A stretch of 10,754 bases of DNA from Deltaproteobacteria bacterium (lineage in GTDB: Bacteria > Myxococcota_A > UBA796 > UBA2385): assembly GCA_016845285.1 (NCBI GenBank), contig JAERSX010000899.1, forward strand, positions 1 through 10,754, given 5' to 3'. A program made the position numbers and the translations under genes. Shown here piece after piece: positions 1 to 6,003 of the stretch. A model generated the notes under the pieces. That model made no database searches. It was not told the origin of the DNA and saw nothing but the letters and a program-made list of their open reading frames with translations. Position 1 is the first letter of the stretch; each line of letters opens with the position of its first letter.

Positions 1-408
1 CCCGTGCTCCCGGGCGATCTGGGCCAGGGTCTCGGGCGCCGACACCTGTCGCCCTTCCACCCAGTAGGCCCGGTAGAGGGCGTGGGTGAGCGCGGGCCGG
101 AGGGCCTCGGGAGCGGCGACGATGAGCCGCATGGCCTCGACGGTGCGCTGCGGATGCCCAGCGGGCACCTCGAGCGGCACACCCCATCGTTGCGCCTGAC
201 GGACCATGTCCCGCGCGTTCATGAGTGCCTTCTCGGGGGCGAAGCTGGCCATGGGGCCGTCACCAGAGCCCAGGGCCTTGAACACGCCCCCGAGAAGGAT
301 GGGTCGCCACGACAGGGTGGCCCCGTGTTGTGCGGCCAACGTTTCAATCTGCTGGCTGGCGAGGTAGGCATACGGGCAGGCGATGTCGTAATAGAAGGCG
401 AGCGTCAT
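1..408 (-). CDS. 2-hydroxychromene-2-carboxylate isomerase-like protein, DsbA fold (partial, C-terminus off left edge)
   Basis: Read leftwards from the ATG at 408-406, the frame stays open to base 1 and gives 136 residues, beginning MTLAFYYDIACPYAYLAS. The later stretch WRPILLGGVFKALG and the RWGVPLEVP segment are typical of the HCCA isomerase/GST-kappa branch of the thioredoxin-fold DsbA family. These are glutathione-dependent cytoplasmic isomerases, first known from naphthalene degradation (NahD). The active-site position, Ser11 in the classic enzyme, is Cys11 here in a CPYAY motif. The second Cys of a DsbA CxxC is absent, so a disulfide oxidase role is unlikely. The start is supported by GAGGA at 421-417, about 8 bases upstream. 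The family is usually about 200 residues, so roughly a third lies outside the window. It diverges from the Hsp15-like gene. The family is confident; the true substrate is unknown, and no aromatic-degradation genes are nearby. Confidence 0.85.
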   Translation of the reverse strand, partial: MTLAFYYDIACPYAYLASQQIETLAAQHGATLSWRPILLGGVFKALGSGDGPMASFAPEKALMNARDMVRQAQRWGVPLEVPAGHPQRTVEAMRLIVAAPEALRPALTHALYRAYWVEGRQVSAPETLAQIAREHG

Positions 409-448
409 GTTCAGGATCCTCGACGGGTCCTATCGGGTGGACTGGGTC

Positions 449-871
449 ATGGGACGGAGCAAGAAGAAGCGCGGAGCAGCCGAGGACAGCGCGCCCATGG
501 GCACGTTGACCTCGGTTCGGGTCGACAAGTGGCTGTGGGCAGCACGTCAGTACAAGACCCGCTCCCTGGCGGGAGAGGCTTGTACAGCTGGGCACGTCGA
601 CGTCAACGGTACGGCCACCAAGCCGTCGAAGTTCATCCGGGAGGGCGACGAGATCGAGGTGCGCACCCCCGGTGGTCGTCGGCTCCTGGGTGTCACGGGT
701 CTCGCTGACCGACGCGGCCCGTTCGTGATCGCCAAGGAGCTCTACGACGACCGCACCCCGCCAGAGTGGCGCGAGGAGAAGCAGGACGACTGGCTCGGTG
801 GCGGTGGCCAACTGGACAAGCGCGGCCGCAAGCGGGACCGCCGCGGGGCCCGACGCAACAAGGGCTGGTAG
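449..871 (+). CDS. hslR: S4-domain RNA-binding protein, Hsp15 (HslR) family
   Basis: The 140-residue product carries an S4 RNA-binding domain at about residues 23-72, with the hallmark VRVDKWLWAARQYKTRSLA followed by GHVDVNGTATKPSKFIREGDEIEV. This matches the Hsp15 family. E. coli Hsp15 is heat-induced and binds free 50S subunits carrying nascent chains, helping to recycle stalled complexes. The tail after residue 120 is very basic (KRGRKRDRRGARRNKGW), as in Hsp15. Three in-frame ATGs are possible. The one at 407 would overlap the divergent isomerase start and is unlikely. The one at 449 has GGTGG 8 bases upstream and adds a Lys/Arg-rich leader. The one at 497 has a better GAGGA (482-486) and gives a 124-residue protein closer to the family's N-terminus. 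I chose 449 but 497 is nearly as likely. It is the first gene of a tight three-gene operon. Family is sure, start is not. Confidence 0.85.
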   Translation: MGRSKKKRGAAEDSAPMGTLTSVRVDKWLWAARQYKTRSLAGEACTAGHVDVNGTATKPSKFIREGDEIEVRTPGGRRLLGVTGLADRRGPFVIAKELYDDRTPPEWREEKQDDWLGGGGQLDKRGRKRDRRGARRNKGW

Positions 872-873
872 GC

Positions 874-1752
874 GTGCTCCGCTGGGGTGTGATCGGTGTG
901 GGTCGAGCGGGTCGCGCTCGGGTCAAGGCGCTCCGTGAGGATCCTCGGGCCACGGTGCTGGGCGGCCTGGGAGGAGACCCTGCGGCTGTAGAACTGCCCG
1001 TGTTCACCGAGCTCCCTGCCCTCCTCGATGCCGTCGATGCGGTGGCCATCTGCGCCCCCGACGACGTGCACGCCGACCTCGTCGAGGCCGCGCTCTCGGC
1101 GGACTGTCACGTGCTCTGTGAGTTTCCGCTCGCGCCCGACGCCATCCGGGCCCGCAAGCTCTTCCGCCTCGCCCGCGCCCAGGAGCGGGTGTTGCACGTG
1201 GAACACATCGAGCTGCTCAGCCCCACGGCCCGCTACATGCGCGGCCACGCCTGCGTGCGGCAGGTGGTGGGCGGCAGCGTTCGCTTCCGGGGGCCCCCGC
1301 GCCGACGCATGACGGGCATCGCCCACGCCAACGTCGCCCGCCTCCACCGCCTCGTCGACGTCGCTGGCCTGCCCCACAAGCTCGTCGTCGAGGAGCGCGA
1401 AGAGGACAGCCTTCGCGGACACTTCCCCTGGGTCGGCAACCAGCAGGTCGACTTCGACTTCGCCCTGGGCCCCGACACGTCCCGCAAGACCGAGCTGACC
1501 CTGACCTTCAGCGACGGCTCCATGCTCATCCAGTTCGGTCGGACCGTCCTCGCAGGCGGCGCGCCGGTGTCGCTGCCCAAGGCCGAGCCCGGGCTGTTCG
1601 TCCAGGACCAGCTCGCCTGCACGGCCCGCATCCTGGACGGCGCCCTGCCCTACGTCACCGACGAGCGGGTCTGTGAGGTCCTCGCCCTGGCCGACCGCAT
1701 GATGCTGGTGGAGAGCACCGAGGAGCGCTACCGCAGAGAAGCAGGGGGCTGA
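874..1752 (+). CDS. Biliverdin reductase-like oxidoreductase (Gfo/Idh/MocA superfamily, BvdR-type)
   Basis: The 292-residue product starts at GTG 874, two bases after the previous stop, with AAGGG at 860-864 as ribosome binding site. The N-terminus RWGVIGVGRAGRARVKAL is a Rossmann NAD(P)-binding loop (GxGxxG at residues 8-13). The general superfamily 'EKP' motif reads EFP (83-85), and LHVEHIELL follows at 107-115. From memory of the family, the EYP/EFP form followed by LHxEHxELL is specific to biliverdin reductases (mammalian BVR-A and cyanobacterial BvdR) and is not seen in sugar dehydrogenases. Length, the KLVVEEREED segment and the C-terminal GLFVQDQ...LALADRMM helix also align with BVR (about 296-328 residues). 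Biliverdin reductase reduces the linear tetrapyrrole biliverdin to bilirubin with NAD(P)H. The usual active-site Tyr of EYP is Phe here. No haem oxygenase or phytochrome gene is visible. Superfamily is near certain, subfamily likely, substrate an inference. Confidence 0.72.
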   Translation: MLRWGVIGVGRAGRARVKALREDPRATVLGGLGGDPAAVELPVFTELPALLDAVDAVAICAPDDVHADLVEAALSADCHVLCEFPLAPDAIRARKLFRLARAQERVLHVEHIELLSPTARYMRGHACVRQVVGGSVRFRGPPRRRMTGIAHANVARLHRLVDVAGLPHKLVVEEREEDSLRGHFPWVGNQQVDFDFALGPDTSRKTELTLTFSDGSMLIQFGRTVLAGGAPVSLPKAEPGLFVQDQLACTARILDGALPYVTDERVCEVLALADRMMLVESTEERYRREAGG

Positions 1753-1753
1753 G

Positions 1754-2623
1754 TTGACACGCGAGGGCCACGGTACGAGCGGTGCTCTTCCCGACTGGCT
1801 CACGACCATGCCTGCCAGCGCCCTCGCCGTCGGGCTGCTCGTGCTGTCGTGGCAGCTGAGCCGGACAGCTGAGAAGGTCACGGAGACTCGCCTGGAGGGC
1901 AGCGAGGCCGTCTTCATGGCGCTGACCTTCCTCTACCTGCTGTGTGTCCTGGGCGTGGTCATCGTCGGGGCGGCCGGGGCCTTCGGCTGGCGTCTCGGTC
2001 GGGGAGGAAGGGTGGTCCCAGCGCTGTGCTCGGTCTACGGCGTGGTGGTGTTCCTGATCGCTGTCGACACCCACCTGGACTGGTTCGCGGCACCGCCCTC
2101 CGCGCCCTCTGTCCCCAGGGTCTCGGGCCATCCGGTGAGCGGAGCGGTGATCCCCACCCTGGCTGGGGGCGTCCTCGACATCTCGGGTGCGGACGGGCCG
2201 AGCGGGCGCTTCCGCTCGCAGGGCACCCACGACACCCTCTTCGGCGACTGGCATGGCCACACCGATGCCCAGGAGCTCGGCCGCCTCGCTGAGAGCGAAG
2301 CCATGGTCTCCAGGGGGGCTGCGTCCCTCCTGGCGGCAGGCTTCAGCAAGGACTTCACCGTGGAGGAAGGCCGCCATCGTGGCCATCCAGCGTGGAGCTT
2401 GATGCTGGCGCCTGCCGATGGAGGAGCGGGCGCTGCCTGGCTCATGGTCTGGGCCTGCGAGCCCACGAAGCGCACCTTCGCCGTGGGCATCGAGAGCGCA
2501 GATCTGGATCGGGTCGGCCTGCTGGCGGAGCGGGCCAAGACCGTTGCGAGCTGCCACCAGGGTGAGGGTGAGGCGGCTCCTCCCCATGAGCCCGATCCAT
2601 TCGGCCCTCCCGCTGCACCGTAG
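1754..2623 (+). CDS. Hypothetical membrane protein with three N-terminal helices and a soluble C-terminal domain
   Basis: I do not recognise this 289-residue protein. TTG at 1754 is the chosen start: it sits one base after the upstream stop and is preceded by AGGGGG (1743-1748), which argues for translational coupling. ATG 1808 is an alternative with no clear ribosome binding site. Three hydrophobic stretches lie at about residues 20-34, 53-78 and 87-110, then a Pro/Ser linker (113-122) and a soluble domain to about 268, with a Pro-rich tail ending DPFGPPAAP. The soluble part alternates short beta-like segments (AAWLMVWACEPTKRTFAVGI) and ends in a helix finishing at ERAKTVASCH. That loosely recalls small PsbP/Mog1-like stress domains, but this is only an impression. 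Codon use matches its neighbours. Its position suggests co-expression with the Hsp15-like and BvdR-like genes. The gene is real with good probability; its function is unknown. Confidence 0.72.
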   Translation: MTREGHGTSGALPDWLTTMPASALAVGLLVLSWQLSRTAEKVTETRLEGSEAVFMALTFLYLLCVLGVVIVGAAGAFGWRLGRGGRVVPALCSVYGVVVFLIAVDTHLDWFAAPPSAPSVPRVSGHPVSGAVIPTLAGGVLDISGADGPSGRFRSQGTHDTLFGDWHGHTDAQELGRLAESEAMVSRGAASLLAAGFSKDFTVEEGRHRGHPAWSLMLAPADGGAGAAWLMVWACEPTKRTFAVGIESADLDRVGLLAERAKTVASCHQGEGEAAPPHEPDPFGPPAAP

Positions 2624-2659
2624 AAGAACCAGGCACAGCCGTCGCGGCTATGCTGGACC

Positions 2660-2684
2660 GTCCCCCAGCCCGGGCTAGGGGGAC
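2660..2684 (+). other. Strong GC-rich hairpin between operon end and radical SAM gene
   Basis: GTCCCCC (2660-2666) pairs perfectly with GGGGGAC (2678-2684). Inside it, AGCCCGGGCT (2667-2676) is itself a palindrome, so the stem continues with one bulged A at 2677. No T-run follows, so it is not a classical intrinsic terminator. It may slow polymerase or mark the 3' end of the upstream operon, or act in the leader of the radical SAM gene, whose GGAGG lies 14 bases downstream. Confidence 0.5.
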
Positions 2685-2707
2685 CTCGCCACCCCCCCGG
2701 AGGCTCC

Positions 2708-4120
2708 GTGCGCGTCCTGCTGATCAACCCCTCGATGAACATGCAGAAGCTGGGGCGGTTCGCCAACCTGCTCGAGCCCATGCCGTGCATCGGCCTGGCC
2801 TACATCGCCGGCGCGCTGGAGCAGCACGGCGTCTTCGTCCGCGCCATCGACATGTTCGCCGACAAGCTGTCCGGCGCCGACGTGGTCGAGCGCACCCGGC
2901 GCTTCGCTCCCGATCTGGTGGGCTTCACGGTGCTCACACCCTCAGCGCCCATCTGCGCCGAGCTCACCGCGATGATCCGCGTGGCCCTCCCTGACGTGAA
3001 GATCGTCTGGGGCGCTGTACACGCCGAGGTCTTCGCCTCGGACATCGTGCGCGAGGGCGAGGCTGACTTCGTGGTGCACCACGACGGCGAGCACACCATC
3101 TGCGAGCTCACCGATGCCCTCGAGAGCGGCACCGACGACTTCAGCCACATCACCGGCCTGACCTGGCGTGGCTCCGACGGCGAGCCCGTCACCAACGCCG
3201 AGCGCAAGCTCAACCGCGACCTCGACGACCTGCCCTACCCTGCCTGGCACCTCTTCCCGTACCACAAGTACGGCCTGCTCCCGTTTGCCGACTTCGCCAA
3301 GCCCGTGCTGACCATGGCCGGGTCCCGGGGCTGCCCCTACCGCTGCGACTACTGCTCGCTGCTCAACACCGGCGGCAAGGTCTACCGGCGCCGCGATCCC
3401 ATCAAGGTCGCCGACGAGTACGAGTTTCTGGTCGAACGCTACGGCGTGAAGCAGATCGGCTTCATCGACCCCATCTTCCCGCTCGTGAAGAAGGACCTGA
3501 AACCCTTCTGCGAAGAGATCGTGAAGCGGAAGCTCGACCAGAAGTGCCTGTGGTTGAGCGAGACCCGCGCTGATCGTCTGGACAAGGAGACCTGTGAGCT
3601 CATGTACTGGGGAGGCTGCCGGCGCGTGCTCATCGGCATCGAGTCGGGGGTCGATCTGCTGCTGGGCAACGTCAACAAGAAGATCACCACCGCCAAGGTG
3701 CGGGAGGGCGTGGCCAACGCCAAGGCCGCGGGTCTACAGGTCGTGGGCCTCTTCATGATCGGCATGCCGGGCGAGACCCCGGAGATGACCCGCGAGACCG
3801 TCGAGTTCGCCGTCGACCTCGATGTCGACTTCGCCAAGTTCGCCATCACCGTGCCCTTCCCGGGCTCCAAGCTCTTCGACGACCGGTGGCAGAAGGACCT
3901 CTTCCGCGACGACTGGGAGAACTACACCACCTTCAACCCAGACCCCGACCGGCTCATCTACCACCCCGCTGGCTACGACCCGCAAGAGCTCATCAAGATG
4001 CAGTCGTACGCCCTGCGGCGCTTCTACATGCGGCCCAAGCAGATCCGCCGCCAGATGATCGAGCTCCGCACCATCAGTCCGAAGATGCTGCTGTATGGGT
4101 TGTATGGGATGGCCATCTGA
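2708..4120 (+). CDS. B12-binding radical SAM enzyme (class B-like architecture)
   Basis: The 470-residue product has two domains. Residues 1 to about 140 form a cobalamin-binding Rossmann domain: RVLLINPS at the start, PCIGLAYIAGALEQHG, then VWGAVHAEVFASDIV and DGEHTICEL, the usual 'GGxH...GE' signature of BchE/HpnP/HpnJ-type enzymes. The radical SAM barrel follows, with GCPYRCDYC giving the CxxxCxxC cluster ligands (Cys209, 213, 216), then FIDPIF, IGIESG (309-314) and FMIGMPGET (349-357). Such enzymes use a 4Fe-4S cluster, S-adenosylmethionine and usually methylcobalamin to methylate unactivated carbon or rearrange rings, in the cytoplasm. GTG 2708 is chosen because GGAGG (2699-2703) precedes it and the first beta strand begins at once; ATG 2738 would delete that strand. 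The Met/Arg/Tyr-rich C-terminal 40 residues look like the usual short helical extension. The substrate cannot be told from sequence. Family is sure. Confidence 0.92.
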   Translation: MRVLLINPSMNMQKLGRFANLLEPMPCIGLAYIAGALEQHGVFVRAIDMFADKLSGADVVERTRRFAPDLVGFTVLTPSAPICAELTAMIRVALPDVKIVWGAVHAEVFASDIVREGEADFVVHHDGEHTICELTDALESGTDDFSHITGLTWRGSDGEPVTNAERKLNRDLDDLPYPAWHLFPYHKYGLLPFADFAKPVLTMAGSRGCPYRCDYCSLLNTGGKVYRRRDPIKVADEYEFLVERYGVKQIGFIDPIFPLVKKDLKPFCEEIVKRKLDQKCLWLSETRADRLDKETCELMYWGGCRRVLIGIESGVDLLLGNVNKKITTAKVREGVANAKAAGLQVVGLFMIGMPGETPEMTRETVEFAVDLDVDFAKFAITVPFPGSKLFDDRWQKDLFRDDWENYTTFNPDPDRLIYHPAGYDPQELIKMQSYALRRFYMRPKQIRRQMIELRTISPKMLLYGLYGMAI

Positions 4121-4142
4121 GGGAAGCAGTGTGGGTCTGCGT

Positions 4143-4176
4143 GGGTCATGGAGCACACGTTAGGGTGTGCCGACCC
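4143..4176 (+). other. Nested stem-loop in gap before the sulfatase-like gene
   Basis: GCACAC (4153-4158) pairs with GTGTGC (4165-4170) across the loop GTTAGG. An outer GGGTC (4143-4147) pairs with GACCC (4172-4176), leaving ATGGA unpaired on the left and one C on the right. No T-run follows. It could be the 3' end structure of the radical SAM transcript, a leader structure of the next gene, or a symmetric protein-binding site. The 83-base gap holds nothing else that I recognise. Confidence 0.45.
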
Positions 4177-4203
4177 TGACCATGTGACCTGATGGGGAAC
4201 ACG

Positions 4204-5616
4204 ATGCTCGCAACCCTGACCTTTCTCGGCTCCGTGCTGAGTGCGCCCGCCACGGCCAGCTCCGCGAGCTGCAACGACTGCAGCGTGCTCTGGATCGTGG
4301 TGGACACCACCCGTGCCGATCATCTGGGCTGCTTCGGCGGCGACAAGCGCAATTCGCCAGCTGCCGACAAGCTGTGCGCCCAGGGCACGTCGTACGCCAA
4401 GCACTATGCCCAGGCGCCGTACACGATGCTGTCCGTGGCCTCCTACCTGACGGGTCGCTACCGCCTCAACACGGGCATCGAGTTCGACTCCTGGGGACAG
4501 GGCTTCGACTTCCACCCGCTGGCCGACGAGGTCACCACCCTGGCTGAGGTGCTCGACAGCAAGGGCTTTGCCGTGGAGGGGGTCACCGCCAACCAGATGA
4601 TCTCCGACCGCAAGCACATGACCAACCAGCACAGCGACTTCGACCTGAAGTACTACCAGGGCTTCGACGCCTGGGACTACAAGGACGACGACCAGATCGC
4701 CGCCGAGGCGCCGGCCACCCTCGAGCGCCTGGCCAAGGGTGACAGCCGCTTCCTCTACTACGTCCACGCCATGGGCCCGCACTACCCCAACGAGCGTCGG
4801 GAGGGCATGGAGGAGCGTCGTGGCGGGACCTGGCCCGAAGACCTCGCCGACTTCACTCCCCGCGAGCTCAAGTTCGCCGCCGTCAACAAGGGCGAAGTCG
4901 TCCTCACCGAGCAGCATCAGGAGTACCTCAAGGAGCTCTACGCCGACGACATCTGGTGGGCCGACCAGAACATCGTGGGGCCCTTGCTCGACAAGGCCTC
5001 CGAGCTCGGCCTCAACGACAAGCTCCTCATCGTCTATGGAAGCGACCACGGGGAGGCCCTGGGAGAGCTGCACATTCGCAAGGGCAAGCCCGAGCCCTAC
5101 TGGGGCCACAGCAACCGCGCCCTGGTCGACCCCACCCTGCATGTACCGCTGATCCTGGCGGGCCCGGGCATCCCTGCGGGCACCCAGGTGACCGATCAGA
5201 TCACCGAGAACGTGGACCTCGCTCCCACCATCCTGGACTACCTGGGCCTGCCCATCGACGCGGCCTGGGGCTGGGATGGTCACCCCATCGTGGGGCCCAA
5301 CGCACAGAAGGGCGAGTTCGCCATCGCCGACAGCGGCACCAACGCCAACGGCAAGGCCAGCGGTCGTAGCGCGGCCATCGGCCAGACGTACACGGTGTCC
5401 TACCGGTCCGCGAACGGGATCTACGTCTACTACGACCACAGCGTGGGCGTGCCCCGCAAGCAGATGAAGAGCCCCATCTTGCCGCACGCCCCCCTCAAGA
5501 AGGCCCTGGAGAACTACTACGCCACGCAGCATGCGCCGGGTGAAGCGGGAACCATGACCGCGCCCGAGGGCGAGCTGCTCGAGGCGCTCCAAGAGCTCGG
5601 CTACATGGGCGACTGA
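4204..5616 (+). CDS. Exported sulfatase/alkaline-phosphatase-superfamily protein with Thr at the nucleophile position
   Basis: The chosen start ATG 4204 has GGGGA (4194-4198) at good spacing; the in-frame ATG at 4192 lacks one. The product is 470 residues. The N-terminus MLATLTFLGSVLSAPATASS is a plausible, short and uncharged signal peptide. The superfamily core is clear: VLWIVVDTTRADHLGCFG (metal Asp34), AQAPYTMLSVASYLTGRY, HAMGPH (His193), YGSDHGEALGE (Asp281, His282), GHS (His302), then VPLILAGPGIP and ENVDLAPTILDYLGLP. In sulfatases the CxPSR-type Cys or Ser becomes formylglycine. Aligned on the following S-V-A-S-x-L-T-G-R, that position is Thr74 here (T-M-L-S-V), so formylglycine cannot form. 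Thr nucleophiles occur in phosphotransferase and phosphodiesterase members of the superfamily such as LtaS and EptA. A periplasmic or surface phospho-ester enzyme is therefore more likely than a sulfatase. Metal ligands look intact. The substrate is unknown. Confidence 0.87.
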   Translation: MLATLTFLGSVLSAPATASSASCNDCSVLWIVVDTTRADHLGCFGGDKRNSPAADKLCAQGTSYAKHYAQAPYTMLSVASYLTGRYRLNTGIEFDSWGQGFDFHPLADEVTTLAEVLDSKGFAVEGVTANQMISDRKHMTNQHSDFDLKYYQGFDAWDYKDDDQIAAEAPATLERLAKGDSRFLYYVHAMGPHYPNERREGMEERRGGTWPEDLADFTPRELKFAAVNKGEVVLTEQHQEYLKELYADDIWWADQNIVGPLLDKASELGLNDKLLIVYGSDHGEALGELHIRKGKPEPYWGHSNRALVDPTLHVPLILAGPGIPAGTQVTDQITENVDLAPTILDYLGLPIDAAWGWDGHPIVGPNAQKGEFAIADSGTNANGKASGRSAAIGQTYTVSYRSANGIYVYYDHSVGVPRKQMKSPILPHAPLKKALENYYATQHAPGEAGTMTAPEGELLEALQELGYMGD

Positions 5617-6003
5617 CGAGGGCTGCTGCGGCAGAGAGCTTGTGAGGCTTCCTGGCCCGTGTGCATGTCGCTGTGTCGTGAAAATCTGCCGGTGTAGGTC
5701 GTTCCCAAGACGTCGGAGTCCAGCGGGATGACTCTCGAAGAGTCCTGCTTTGCCGTAGGTTATGGTTGGACTGTGCCGCAGCGCATCGCGCCCCGTGGGA
5801 AGTCTTGACGAGATGTGGACGCTGTGCCCCTTGCAGGCGTGCGTCCTCTCGTCCAAGCTGCCCGTGGTCATCGCTCGATCCCTTGGCGGCCGTCAGGCCT
5901 CACTCAACCCTTGAACGCGCAACCCTGCAGCGGCTACCGTGAAGATGACCCGGTGTGTCTCGCTGCCGCACCACTGCTTGAAGACTTGTTGTCTGGAGCC
6001 CCC
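5617..6003. other. 387-base gap upstream of the lipoprotein gene
   Basis: I find no gene with supporting signals here. The lipoprotein frame is open back to a GTG at 5815, but that stretch has no protein-like character and the lipoprotein signal peptide starts at 6004. GACTCT (5730-5735) and AGAGTC (5739-5744) form a hairpin with loop CGA. An upstream GAGTC (5716-5720) could pair with the same GACTC instead. A weak promoter-like pair, TTGAAC (5911-5916) and TACCGT (5935-5940) 18 bases apart, lies about 65 bases before the start codon; I give it little weight. Confidence 0.4.

Noticed and set aside
4..708. A 234-residue plus-strand frame at the left edge
   Set aside because: It covers the minus-strand isomerase, whose family motifs are clear, and runs out of frame into the S4 gene.
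742..1917. A 391-residue minus-strand frame across the BvdR-like gene
   Set aside because: It overlaps three plus-strand genes with better start signals and recognisable motifs.
2631..2654. A sigma-54-like GGCAC...GC pair or a TATGCT -10-like box before the radical SAM gene
   Set aside because: The -12 element is poor, no -35 lies at the right distance from TATGCT, and such matches are common by chance at this GC content.
4024..5871. A 615-residue open frame on the minus strand opposite the sulfatase-like gene
   Set aside because: It has low-complexity Val/Gly/Leu/His content typical of a shadow frame in GC-rich DNA, while the plus strand carries clear superfamily motifs.
5815..6003. An in-frame upstream extension of the lipoprotein from GTG 5815
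   Set aside because: The ATG at 6004 begins a proper lipoprotein signal peptide with lipobox and ribosome binding site; an extension would bury it.
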